NCBI RefSeq assembly: GCF_963576675.1
Contig: NC_088915.1
Coordinates: 90,591,501-90,655,500 of the forward strand
DNA length: 64,000 nucleotides
Reading direction: 5' to 3'
Origin: Euphorbia lathyris
Taxonomy: Eukaryota > Streptophyta > Magnoliopsida > Malpighiales > Euphorbiaceae
Numbering within the stretch: the stretch's first letter is position 1; every line of letters starts with the position of its first letter. Shown here piece by piece: positions 23,511 to 35,848 of the stretch. The notes beneath the pieces are model-generated. The model was not told the origin of the DNA. It made no database searches and worked only from the letters and a program-made list of their open reading frames with translations. Both the position numbers and the translations under genes were made by a program.

Positions 23511-24378
23511 AATCGGTTACACACAGGTTGACCGATGTTCGCACGATTGCAGGTGAAAATTCTGAAAAACTCACCGAAAATGAATTGGAATCTATGTGCG
23601 AAGAGTTAAAGAGAGATGAACCATTTGTTAGGGTGGTTCACTCAAAGAACAATACATAAAAGAGAGTTATTCATACCGTGACTATCAACGGTTTTAAAAA
23701 GTGGAGGAGTAAGCGAATAAAAAAAAACTGAAAAGCTATTGCGAGTTCCTTGATAGTAATTGGGAAAAGGTCAAATTCGGTCGTATTGCCTTCAATACAC
23801 TAACTCATTGAACTGTCAATCATGTAAATGATTGATTATGGTTATCAGTACTTTTTGATGCTAAGTACGATTAAAACTTATTATTGACGTAGAAAGGGAA
23901 GTGAATGAGAGCGAGGTGTAGGCAATACGGTCGAATCCGAACCTTCCCCCATTTGGACCGCTACTATCAAGGAACTCCCAATAGACTTTCGGTTTTTTGA
24001 TTTGCTTGCTTCTCCATTTTTGAAAACCGGTGAGAGTTACGGTATGGATAACTCTCTTTCCTTCATGTCTTAATTTGTAACCTTGATTTTTGTGTACAAA
24101 GAGGGGATTTATCTCTATGAGTTGTTCTTTGATTGAACCACCCTACAAATGGTTCACCCCTCTTTAACTCTTCACAGAGATTCCAATTCAGCTTCAGCGA
24201 ACTTTTCATAATTTTCATCTGTAACCTTACGAACATCGATCAACCTGTGTGTAACCGATTCTTATAAAAACAGCACATTGATTTAGGTAATCATAAATTC
24301 CTTGAAGAGTCTTATTCTTTTCAAAAGAATTCGGAAATAACATTGAATGACGAATTTTTATTCACTTAAAAAAAACAA
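23511..24378. repeat. Array unit 7, middle piece
   Basis: Runs from exon 3 of half A through the loop into half B and stops in the A-rich tract where the MULE inserted. No gene. Confidence 0.88.
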
Positions 24379-24780
24379 GGGAAAAGTACAAAAATAAACC
24401 TTGTGGTTTGGCCCATTTTCGAACTGCACCCCTGTGGTTTAAAAGTTTGCAAAGTGGTACCATGTACTTCATTCTGTTAGCAAACACATACCAAATTGAC
24501 TAACGGTGTTAAAAGTCAAAGGGAAAAGAGTTAATTTGATCCTTATATTTATTTATTTTTATAAATTGACCCCCTTATTATCTAATTATCACAAACAAAC
24601 CCCAAAATAAAAAATAAAAATCAAATATACCATCTTCTCCATCTCCCTTTAATTTCTTATTTTTTTTTCCTTCTTTCTCTCTCCTCTCTCTCTTAATTTC
24701 TCTCTCTAAAATAAAGCTTTATTTTAAGTAAACATCGTTCTCCTTAAAAAAAAAAACTCTCTTCCATTAAATCATATGGA
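24379..24780 (+). repeat. Left TIR of the Pack-MULE (402 bp)
   Basis: Near-identical to the reverse complement of 25709-26109, with scattered single-base and poly-A/C length differences. Ends with ATTAAATCATATGGA. Confidence 0.88.
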
Positions 24781-24946
24781 ATCCACAACGTGAGTTTTCG
24801 TCGTCCCTAATGCTTAGTCCAAAAAAAGTTTGTACTTTTTAAAATTTGAGTCCATTGATCCCCCGAAATGTTTTGCCCTCTCCGACATAATAGAATTAAA
24901 CATAATACACTCAATTTTTTAATGGGAATTATTTGATTATCTGCAG
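24781..24946 (+). other. Probable captured intron upstream of the receptor-kinase exon
   Basis: AT-rich sequence without a coding frame. It ends ATTATCTGCAG directly before the transmembrane exon, consistent with the 3' part of a host intron. Confidence 0.5.
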
Positions 24947-25214
24947 GAAAGAAAAGCAATAAAACACAAACTTTCATCGTCATCGTTATTCTGACAATTA
25001 GTCTGGTGATACTAGTAGTCTGCATTTGCATATTCGTGAAGGTGCGAAAAAAGCCGAGGAGAAAACATGAAAGTAAGTGAAAACTCTTATTATTGCTTAA
25101 TTTGCATTAATTGTGCTAAATTACTTGTTAATCTTTCTATTCGATTCTAATTCTTTTGAAGGCGTCGCTGAAATGGCAACTGAGGAATCTTTGCAATTAG
25201 ACTTTGAAACTGTT
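24947..25214 (+). pseudogene. Captured fragment of a cysteine-rich receptor-like kinase (CRK/DUF26-RLK)
   Basis: The exon at 24947-25072 encodes a membrane span (FIVIVILTISLVILVVC) followed by basic residues (KVRKKPRRKHE). A phase-1 intron follows at 25073-25161 with GTAAGT donor and GAAG acceptor, then an exon reading [16 protein letters not shown], the segment that precedes the kinase domain in plant CRKs. The cut comes just after this. Position of the span, intron placement and the ESLQ.DF motif together identify the family. Neither the extracellular DUF26 domains nor the kinase are present, so no functional product is expected. Confidence 0.8.
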
Positions 25215-25584
25215 TTACATTTTCCGGCAGCCTAAACCGCCTCAAGAATCGGCCACTGGATCTTTCAACCCTATGCCACTTATCATTCTTCTCTTCTTTC
25301 TCTTTGCTTCTTTCCCCACTTATCTGCAAAACCTGACCTTCTTCAACCTCCACTTTCACTTCTTCCTTCTTCAAACCTGGAAGGTCTGCTTTGAATATGT
25401 GAGCCTCCGGTGTCTCCTTCCAGTCAATTCTTGTGTTTGCAAACGCCGTTGTTTCGTTCGATAGCTCCGATCGAGGGACTAGAGAGCCCATCGGGAAGTT
25501 CTAGAAGGGATCCCAGACGTCGAGAGAGAATGGATCGAAGATGTTGCTTCTCCAGCCGCCGAAGATGCTCGGAATGATCGACAT
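25215..25584 (-). pseudogene. Captured fragment of a cytosolic class I small heat-shock protein (HSP20)
   Basis: ATG at 25584 starts [20 protein letters not shown], the usual class I HSP17-18 beginning. The alpha-crystallin domain follows ([43 protein letters not shown]). A TAG interrupts at about codon 30 (25495-25500, after WDPF). The match stops at LPEN, at the junction with the receptor-kinase piece, so the end of the domain and the C-terminal extension are missing. About 120 of the usual roughly 155 codons remain. Complete proteins of this family are oligomeric chaperones. An ATG downstream of the stop (25491) keeps a 114-codon frame that reads into antisense kinase sequence. Confidence 0.88.
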
Positions 25585-25708
25585 TTTGATTTCTTAATTA
25601 ATTGGATGCTGAAAACGGATACTTTATTGATCTCTAATTTTGTTCTTTGGGTTGGAGAGTAGAGACGGGAAAGAGGTATTTACAGGAAAAGGAAGAAGAT
25701 TGAGGATT
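25585..25708 (-). other. Captured 5' leader of the HSP20 fragment
   Basis: The minus strand upstream of the ATG is AT-rich leader-like sequence ending AAGAAATCAAAATG, and it abuts the right TIR. No coding frame. Confidence 0.5.
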
Positions 25709-26109
25709 TCCATATGATTTAATGGAAGAGAGTTCTTGTTTTTTTTAAAGAGAACGATGTTTACTTAAAATAAAGCTTTATTTTAGAGAGAGAATTTAAG
25801 AGAGAGGAGAGAGAAAGAAGGAAAAAAAATAAGAAATTAAAGGGAGACGGAGAAGATGGTATATTTGATTTTTATTTTTTATTTTGGGATTTGTTTGTGA
25901 TAATTATATAATAAGGGGTCAATTTATAAAAATAAATAAATATAAGGACCAAATTAACTCTTTTTCCTTTGACTTTTAACACTGTTAGTCAATTTGGTAT
26001 GTGTTTGCTAACGGAATGAAGTACATGGTACCACTTTGCAAACTTTTAAACCACATGGGTGCAGTTCGAAAATGGACCAAACCACAAGGTTTATTTTTGT
26101 ACTTTTCCC
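25709..26109 (-). repeat. Right TIR of the Pack-MULE (401 bp)
   Basis: Inverted counterpart of 24379-24780. The outer end reads GTACTTTTCCC and is followed by the second AAAAAACAA direct repeat and array sequence. Confidence 0.88.
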
Positions 26110-26558
26110 AAAAAACAAATTCTACACTTACCAAGTGAGCTAATTCAAATGGTTCTGATGCACCTCTAGGCATGTATGATTATTCGACAGCTGTGATGAC
26201 TCCTATCAGATCTTAGTGAATATCATATTGCTCGTACGTTGTCCCAAGAAAATTGGAAAATGCATCCCAAAATGACAGAAATCAATACCATGTTAGTTGT
26301 ATAGCCTCTAAGTCTCCCGATTAAGATTCACCTCCTACCGAGCGAGTCTCAAATGAGCCTCGAAGGCGTTGATTGCTGAATGGATCCTGTAGTCTTCTGA
26401 TAAAAAGAAAAAAAAATCATCACATATAAAATTTTTGAAAACTTGATTATCTCCTCGGCATTCTGGTTTCGGTATAATTTGCCCTCTTTTTTGCTTTTGA
26501 ATCATTATCTTTCCCTCTCCCGGATAGTACACAAATCTCCATATATAATCTCCTTTTC
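26110..26558. repeat. Array unit 7, right piece
   Basis: The rest of half B up to axis A. After subtracting the copia and the MULE plus its duplication, unit 7 totals about 1430 bp. Confidence 0.88.
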
Positions 26559-28495
26559 TAAACCGGTAATACTTGCAAGTATATGCAAGTATTACCGGTT
26601 TAGAAAAAAAGATGGTATATAGGGATTTGAGTATTATCCGGGAAATGGAAGGATAATGACTCAAAATCAAAAAATATGGCAAATTCTGTCCAAGCCAGAA
26701 TGCGAAGGAGGTTATTAAGTTTTCAAAATTTTTATTTCTAATATTTCATAAAACTTATTTTGATTTATTTGTTTCTCTAGTTCAGAAGACTACGCATGCA
26801 TCATCCATCCAACAATCAACGACTTCGAGGCTCGTTTGAGACTCGCTCGGTGGAGGTACATCCCACTTGGGAGACTCTGAGGCTATCCATCTAACATAGT
26901 ATTGACATGTGTCCGTTTGGGGATATAGTTTTCGATTGTTTTCGTGTCAAGGCACGGGAATACGATATTCCTCAAGATCTGATAGGAGTCACTACCGCTG
27001 GCGAATATCCATATAGGCCTCGAGGTGCGCCAGAACAGTTTAAATTTTCTCACAAGGCATATATAAAATTGGTTTTTTTAAGTAATAAAAATTAGTTATT
27101 CAATGTTATTTCTAAATCCTTCCGAAAAGAATAAAATGCTTCAAGGGATTTATGATTACTTATAACAATGTTCTGTTTTTATAGGAATCGGTTACACACA
27201 AGTTGACCGATGTTCACACGATTGCAGGTGAAAATTCTGAAAAACTCACCGAATATGAATTGGAATCTATGTGCGAAGAATTAAAGAGAGATGGATCATT
27301 TGTTAGGGTGGTTCACTCAAAGAACAAGACATAAAAGAGAGTTATTCATACCGTGACTATCAACGGTTTTAAAAAGTGGAGGAGTAAGCGAATAAAAAAA
27401 AACTGAAAAGCTATTGCGAGTTCCTTGCTAGTAATTGGGAAAAGGTCAAATTCGGTCGTATTGCCTTCAATACACTAACTCATTGAACTGTCAATCATGT
27501 AAATGATTGATTATGGTTATCAGTACTTTTTGATGCTAAGTACGATTAAAACTTATTATTGACGTAGAAAAGGAAATGAATGAGAGCGAGGTGTAGGCAA
27601 TACGGTCGAATCCGAACCTTCCCCCATTTGGACCGCTACTATCAAGGAACTCCCAATAGACTTTCGGTTTTTTGATTTGCTTGCTTCTCCATTTTTGAAA
27701 ACCGGTGAGAGTTACGGTATGGATAACTCTCTTTCCTTCATGTCTTAATTTGTAACCTTGATTTTTGTGTACAAAGAGGGGATTTATCTCTATGAGTTGT
27801 TCTTTGAGTGAACCACCCTACAAATGGTTCACCCCTCTTTAACTATTCACAGAGATTCCAATTCAGCTTCAGCGAACTTTTCATAATTTTCATCTGCAAC
27901 CTTACGAACATCGATCAACCTGTGTGTAACCGATTCTTATAAAAACAGCACATTGATTTAGGTAATCATAAATTCCTTGAAGCGTCTTATTCTTTTCAAA
28001 AGAATTCGGAAATAACATTGAATGACGAATTTTTATTCACTTTAAAAAAACAAATTCTACACTTACCAAGTGAGCTAATTCAAATGATTCTGGCGCACCT
28101 CTAGGCATGTATGATTATTCGACAGCTGTGATGACTCCTATCAGATCTTAGTGAATATCATATTGCTCATACGTTGTCCCAAGAAAATCGGAAAATGCAT
28201 CCCAAAATGACAGAAATCAATACCATGTTATTTGTATAGCCTCTAAGTCTCCCGATTAAGATTCACCTCCTACCGAGCGAGTCTCAAATGAGCCTCGAAG
28301 GCGTTGATTGCTGAATGGATCCTGTAGTCTTCTGATAAAAAGAAAAAAATAAATCATCACATATAAATTTTTTGAAAACTTGATTATCTCCTCGACATTC
28401 TGGTTTCAGTATAATTTGCCCTCTTTTTTGCTTTTGAATCATTACCTTTCCCTCTCCCGGATAGTACACAAATCTCCATATATAATCTCCTTTTC
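26559..28495. repeat. Array unit 8 (1937 bp)
   Basis: A complete unit with the exon 2 frame open at 26907-27095. Carries variants of the next block (AAGAATAAAATG, TTGCCTTCAATAC) and so marks a subfamily change from units 1-6. Confidence 0.9.
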
Positions 28496-30385
28496 TAAAC
28501 CGGTAATACTTGCAAGTATATGCAAGTATTACCGGTTTAGAAAAAAAGTTGGTATATAGGGATTTGAGTATTATCCGGGAAATGGAAGGATAATGACTCA
28601 AAATCAAAAAATATGGCAAATTCTGTCCAAGCCAGAATGCGAATGAGGTTATTAAGTTTTCAAAATTTTTATTTCTAATATTTCATAAAACTTATTTTGA
28701 TTTATTTTTTTCTCTAGTTCAGAAGACTACGCATGCATCATCCATCCAACAATCTACATCCCACTTGGGAGACGCTGAAGCTATCCATTTAACATAGTAT
28801 TGACATTTGTCCGTTTGGGGATATAGTTTTCGATTGTTTTCGTGGCAAGGCACGGGGAATATGATATTCCTCAAGATCTGATAGGAGTCATTACTGCTGC
28901 GGAATATCCATATAGGCCTCGAGGTGCGCCAGAACAGTTTAAATTTTCTCACAAGGTATATATAAAATTTGTTTTTTCAAGTAATAAAAATTAGTAATTC
29001 AATGTTATTTCTAAATTCTTCCGAAAAGATTAAAATGCTTCAAGGGATTTATGATTACTTATAACAATGTTCTGTTTTTATAGGAATCGGTTACACAGAG
29101 GTTGACCGATGTTCGCACAATTGCAGGTGAAAATTCTGAAAAACTCTCCGAATATGAATTGGAATCTATGTGCGAAGAGTTAAAAAGAGATGAACCATTT
29201 GTTAGGGTGGTTCACTCAAACAACAAGACATAAAAGGGAGTTATTCATACCATGACTATCAACGGTTTTAAAAAGTGGAGGATTAAGCGAATAAAAAAAA
29301 ATTGAAAAGCTATTGATAGTAATTGGGAAAAGGTCAAATTCGGTCGTATTGCCTTCAATACACTAACTCATTGAACTGTCAATCATGTAAATGATTGATT
29401 ATGGTTATCAGTACTTTTTGATGCTAAGTACGATTAAAACTTATTATTGACGTAGAAAGGGAAGTGAATGAGAGTGAGGTGTAGGCAATACGGTCGAATC
29501 CGAACCTTCCCCCATTTGGACCGCTACTTTCAAGGAACTCCCAATAGACTTTCGGTTTTTTGATTTGCTTGCTCCACCATTTTTGAAAACCGGTGAGAGT
29601 TACGGTATGGATAACTCTCTTTCCTTCATGTCTTAATTTGTAACCTTGATTTTTGTGTACAAAGAGGGGTTTTATCTCTATGAGTTGTTCTTTGAGTGAA
29701 CCACCCTACAAATGGTTCACCCCTCTTTAACACTTCATAGAGATTCCAATTCAGCTTCAGTGAACTTTTCATAATTTTCATCTGTAATCTTACGAACATC
29801 GATCAACATGTGTGTAACCGATTCTTATAAAAACAGCACATTGATTTAGGTAATCATAAATTCCTTGAAGCGTCTTATTCTTATCAAAAGAATTCGGAAA
29901 TAACATTGAATGACGAATTTTTATTCACTTTAAAAAAACAATTTCTACACTTACCAAGTGAGCTAATTCAAATGGTTCTGGAGCACCTCGAGGCATGTAT
30001 GATTATTCGATAGCTGTGATGACTCCTATCAGATCTTAGTGAATATCATATTGCTCATACGTTGTCCCAAGAAAATCGGAAAATGCATCCCAAAATGACA
30101 AAAATAAATACCATGTTAGTTGTATAGCCTCTAAGTCTCCCGATTAAGATTCACCTCCTACCGAGCGAGTCTCAAATGAGCCTCGAAGGCGTTGATTACT
30201 GAATGGATCCTGTTGTCTTCTGATAAAAAGAAAAAAAATAAATCATCACATATAAATTTTTTGAAAACTTGATTATCTCCTCGGCATTCTGGTTTCGGTA
30301 TAATTTGCCCTCTTTTTTGCTTTTGAATCATTATCATTTCCCTCTCCCGGATAGTACACAAATCTCTATATATAATCTCCTTTTC
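28496..30385. repeat. Array unit 9 (1890 bp)
   Basis: Lacks about 40 bp of half A exon 2 (CAATCTACATCCC at about 28749) and the GCGAGTTCCTT segment at about 29313. Both deletions recur in unit 11. Confidence 0.9.
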
Positions 30386-32324
30386 TAAACCGGTAATACT
30401 TGCAAGTATATGCAATTATTACCGGTTTAGAAAAAAAGATGGTATATAAGGATTAGAGTATTATCCAGGAAATGGAAGGATAATGACTCAAAATCAAAAA
30501 ATATGGCAAATTCTGTCCAAGCCAGAATGCGAAGGAGGTTATTAAGTTTTCAATATTTTTATTTCTAATATTTCATAAAACTTATTTTGATTTATTTTTT
30601 TCTCTAGTTCAGAAGATTACACATGCATCATCCATCCAACAATCAACGACTTCGAGGCTCGTTTGAGACTCGCTCGGTGGAGGTACATCCCACTTGGGAG
30701 ACTCTGAGGCTATCCATCTAACATAGTATTGACTTGTGTCCGTTTGGGGATATACTTTTCGATTGTTTTCGTGGCAAGGCACGAGGAATACGATATTCCT
30801 CTAGATTTGATAGGAGTCACTACCGCTGCTGAATATCCATATAGGCCTCGAGGTGCGCCAGAACAGTTTAAATTTTCTCATAAGGTATATATAAAATTTG
30901 TTTTTTTAAGTAATAAAAATTAGTTATTCAATGTTATTTCTAAATTCTTCCGAAAAGAATAAAATGCTTCAAGAGATTTATGATTACTTATAACAATGTT
31001 CTGTTTTTATAGGAATCGGTTAAACACAGGTTGACCGATGTTCGCACAATTGCAGGTGAAAATTCTGAAAAACTCACCGAATATGAATGGAAATCTATGT
31101 GCGAAGAGTTAAAGTGAGATGAACCATTTGTTAGGGTGGTTCACTCAAAGAACAAGACATAAAAGAGAGTTATTCATACCGTGACTATCAATTGTTTTAA
31201 AAAGTGGAGGAGTAAGCGAATAAAAAAAAACTGAAAAGCTATTGCGAGTTCCTTGATAGTAATTAGGAAAAGGTCAAATTCGGTCGTATTGCCTTCAATA
31301 CATTAACTCATTGAACTGTCAATCATGTAAATGATTGATTATGGTTATCAGTATTTTTTGATGCTAAGTACGATTAAAACTTATTATTGACGTAGAAAGG
31401 GAAGTGAATGAGAGCGAGGTATAGGCAATACGGTCGAATCCGAACCTTCCCCCATTTGGACCGCTACTATCAAGGAACTCCCAATAGACTTTCGGTTTTT
31501 TGATTTGCTTGCTTCTCCATTTTTGAAAACCGGTGAGAGTTACGGTATGGATAACTCTCTTTCCTTCATGTCTTAATTTGTAACCTTGATTTTTGTGTAC
31601 AAAGAGGGGATTTATCTCTATGAGTTGTTCTTTGAGTGAACCACCCTACAAATGGTTCACCCCTCTTTAACTCTTCACAGAGATTCCAATTCAGCTTCAG
31701 CGAACTTTTCATAATTTTCATCTGCAACCTTACGAACATCGATCAACCTGTGTGTAATCGATTCTTATAAAAACATCACATTGATTTAGGTAATCATAAA
31801 TTCCTCGAAGCGTCTTATTCTTTTCAAAAGAATTCAGAAATAACATTGAATGACGAATTTTTACTCACTTTAAAAAAAACAAATTCTACACTTACCAAGT
31901 GAGCTAATTCAAATGATTCTGGCGCACCTCTAGGCATGTATGATTATTCGACAGCTGTGATGACTCCTATCAGATCTTAGTGAATATCATATTGCTTATA
32001 CGTTGTCCCAAGAAAATCGGAAAATGCATCCCAAAATGACAGAAATCAATACCATGTTATTTGTATAGCCTCTAAGTCTCCCGATTAAGATTCACCTCCT
32101 ACCGAGCGAGTCTCAAATGAGCCTCGAAGGCGTTGATTGCTGAATGGATCCTGTAGTCTTCTGATAAAAAGAAAAAAATAAATCATCACATATAAATTTT
32201 TTGAAAACTTGATTATCTCCTCGACATTCTGGTTTCGGTATAATTTGCCCTCTTTTTTGCTTTTGAATCATTACCTTTCCCTCTCCCGGATAGTACACAA
32301 ATCTCCATATATAATCTCCATTTC
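30386..32324. repeat. Array unit 10 (1939 bp)
   Basis: Carries GAGGAATACG...CCTCTAGATTTG, AAAGTGAGATG and TCAATTGTTTT, all shared with unit 12. Confidence 0.9.
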
Positions 32325-35300
32325 TAAACCGGTAATACTTGCAAGTATATGCAAGTATTACCGGTTTAGGAAAAAAGTTGGTATATAGGGATTTGAGTAT
32401 TATCCGGGAAATGGAAGGATAATGACTCAAAATCAAAAAATATGGCAAATTCTGTCCAAGCCAGAATGCGAAGGAGGTTATTAAGTTTTCAAAATTTTTA
32501 TTTCTAATATTTCATAAAACTTATTTTGATTTATTTGTTTCTCTAGTTCAGAAGACTACGCATGCATCATCCATCCAACAATCTACATCCCACTTGGGAG
32601 ACTCTAAGGCTATCCATCTAACATAGTATTGACTTGTGTCCGTTTGGGGATATACTTTTCGATTGTTTTCGTGGCAAGGCACGAGGAATACGATATTCCT
32701 CTAGATTTGATAGGAGTCACTACCGCTGCTGAATATCCATATAGGCCTCGAGGTGCGCCAGAACAGTTTAAATTTTCTCACAAGGTATATATAAAATTTG
32801 TTTTTTTAAGTAATAAAAATTAGTTATTCAATGTTATTTCTAAATTCTTCCGAAAAGAATAAAATGCTTCAAGGGATTTATGATTACTTATAACAATGTT
32901 CTGTTTTTATAGGAATCGGTTACACAGAGGTTGACCGATGTTCGCACAATTGCAGGTGAAAATTCTGAAAAACTCTCCGAATATGAATTGGAATCTATGT
33001 GCGAAGAGTTAAAGAGAGATGAACCATTTGTTTGGGTGGTTTACTCAAAGAACAAGACATAAAAGGGAGTTATTCATACCGTGACTATCAACGGTTTTAA
33101 AAAGTGGAGGATTAAGCGAATAAAAAAAAACTGAAAAGCTATTGATAGTAATTGGGAAAAGGTCAAATTCGGTCGTATTGCCTTCAATACACTAACTCAT
33201 TGAACTGTCAATCATGTAAATGATTGATTATGGTTATCAGTACTTTTTGATGCTAAGTACGATTAAAACTTATTATTGACGTAGAAAGGGAAGTGAATGA
33301 GAGCGAGGTGTAGGCAATACGGTCGAATCCGAACCTTCCCCCATTTGGACCGCTACTTTCAAGGAACTCCCAATAGACTTTCGGTTTTTTGATTTGCTTG
33401 CTCCACCATTTTTGAAAATCGGTGAGAGTTACGGTATGGATAACTCTCTTTCCTTCATGTCTTAATTTGTAACCTTGATTTTTGTGTACAAAGAGGGGTT
33501 TTATCTCTATGAGTTGTTCTTTGAGCGAACCACCCTACAAATGGTTCACCCCTCTTTAACACTTCATAGAGATTCCAATTCAGCTTCAGTGAACTTTTCA
33601 TAATTTTCATCTGCAATCTTACGAACATCGATCAACATGTGTGTAACCGATTCTTATAAAAACAGCACATTGATTTAGGTAATCATAAATTCCTTGAAGC
33701 GTCTTATTCTTATCAAAAGAATTCGGAAATAACATTGAATGACGAATTTTTATTCACTTTAAAAAAACAATTTCTACACTTACCAAGTGAGCTAATTCAA
33801 ATGGTTCTGGAGCACCTCGAGGCATGTATGATTATTCGACAGCTGTGATGACTCCTATCAGATCTTAGTGAATATCATATTGCTCATACATTGTCCCAAG
33901 AAAATCGGAAAATGCATCCCAAAATGACAAAAATCAATACCATGTTAGTTGTATAGCCTCTAAGTCTCCCGATTAAGATTCACCTCCTACCGAGCGAGTC
34001 TCAAATGAGCCTCGAAGGCGTTGATTACTGAATGGATCCTGTCCAAGCCAGAATGCGAAGGAGGTTATTAAGTTTTCAATATTTTTATTTCTAATATTTC
34101 ATAAAACTTATTTTGATTTATTTTTTTCTCTAGTTCAGAAGATTACACATGCATCATCCATCCAACAATCAACGACTTCGAGGCTCGTTTGAGACTCGCT
34201 CGGTGGAGGTACATCCCACTTGGGAGACTCTGAGGCTATCCATCTAACATAGTATTGACTTGTGTCCGTTTGGGGATATACTTTTCGATTGTTTTCATGG
34301 CAAGGCACGAGGAATACGATATTCCTCTAGATTTGATAGGAGTCACTACCGCTGCTGAATATCCATATAGGCCTCGAGGTGCGCCAGAACAGTTTAAATT
34401 TTCTCACAAGGTATATATAAAATTTGTTTTTTTAAGTAATAAAAATTAGTTATTCAATGTTATTTCTAAATTCTTCCGAAAAGAATAAAATGCTTCAAGA
34501 GATTTATGATTACTTATAACAATGTTCTGTTTTTATAGGAATCGGTTACACACAGGTTTACCGATGTTCGCACAATTGCAGGTGAAAATTCTGAAAAACT
34601 CACCGAATATGAATTGAAATCTATGTGCGAAGAGTTAAAGTGAGATGAACCATTTGTTAGGGTGGTTCACTCAAAGAACAAGACATAAAAGAGAGTTATT
34701 CATACCGTGACTATCAATTGTTTTAAAAAGTGGAGGAGTAAGCGAATAAAAAAAACTGAAAAGCTATTGCGAGTTCCTTGATAGTAATTGGGAAAAGGTC
34801 AAATTCGGTCGTATTGCCTTCAATACATTAACTCATTGAACTGTCAATCATGTAAATGATTGATTATGGTTATCAGTATTTTTTGATGCTAAGTACGATT
34901 AAAACTTATTATTGACGTAGAAAGGGAAGTGAATGAGAGCGAGGTATAGGCAATACGGTCGAATCCGAACCTTCCCCCATTTGGACCGCTACTATCAAGG
35001 AACTCCCAATAGACTTTCGGTTTTTTGATTTGCTTGCCCCTCCATTTTTGAAAACTGGTGAGAGTTACGGTATGGATAACTCTCTTTCCTTCATGTCTTA
35101 ATTTGTAACCTTGATTTTTGTGTACAAAGAGGGGTTTTATCTCTATGAGTTGTTCTTTGAGTGAACCACCCTACAAATGGTTCACCCCTCTTTAACTCTT
35201 CATAGAGATTCCAATTCAGCTTCAACGAACTTTTCATAATTTTCATCTGCAATCTTACGAACATCGATCAATCTGTGTGTAACCGATTCTTATAAAAACA

Positions 35301-35848
35301 GCACATTGATTTAGGTAATCATAAATTCCTTAAAGCGTCTTATTCTTTTCAAAAGAATTCGGAAATAACATTGAATGACGAAGTTTTATTCACTTTAAAA
35401 AAAAAATTCTACACTTACCAAGTGAGCTAATTCAAATGATTCTGGCGCACCTCGAGGCATGTATGATTATTCGATAGCTGTGATGACTCCTATCAGATCT
35501 TAGTAAATATCATATTGCTCATACATTGTCCCAAGAAAATCGGAAAATGCATCCCAAAATGACAGAAATCAATACCATGTTAGTTGTATAGCCTCTAAGT
35601 CTCCCGATTAAGATTCACCTCCTACCGAGCGAGTCTCAAATGAGCCTCGAATGCGTTGATTACTGAATGGATCCTGTAGTCTTCTGATAAAAAGAAAAAA
35701 AATAAATCATCACATATAAAATTTTTGAAAACTTGATTACCTCCTCAGCATTCTGGTTTCGGTATAATTTGCCCTCTTTTTTGCTTTTGATTTATTATCT
35801 TTCCCTCTCCCGGATAGTACACAAATCTCCATATATAATCTCCTTTTC
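32325..35848. repeat. Array units 11 and 12, fused by a 301-bp deletion
   Basis: Unit 11 shares both deletions of unit 9, and unit 12 shares the variants of unit 10. At 34039-34042 the text jumps from GGATCCTGT to CCAAGCCAG, omitting the 301 bp that contain axis A; CTGT is present at both edges in intact units. Total length is 3524 bp. Confidence 0.9.

Larger units (their letters stand above)
24379..26109. mobile_element. Pack-MULE-like element with ~400-bp TIRs and captured gene fragments
   Basis: The terminal inverted repeats start GGGAAAAGTACAAAAATAAA and extend about 400 bp on both sides. The flanks carry a 9-bp direct repeat AAAAAACAA (24370-24378 and 26110-26118), the size typical of Mutator-like elements. 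The repeat lies in an A-rich tract, so it is supportive rather than decisive. The interior holds fragments of two unrelated plant genes in opposite orientations and no transposase. That is the structure of a Pack-MULE. Confidence 0.82.
28496..35848. repeat. Second higher-order repeat: units 9-10 and 11-12
   Basis: The diagnostic deletions and substitutions alternate (9 like 11, 10 like 12) at an offset of 3829 bp measured at axis A (28496 to 32325). Unlike the first dimer the copies have many differences, so this duplication is older. Confidence 0.75.

Noticed and set aside
25204..25464. Plus-strand 86-codon frame in the Pack-MULE
   Set aside because: Antisense of the HSP20 alpha-crystallin domain.
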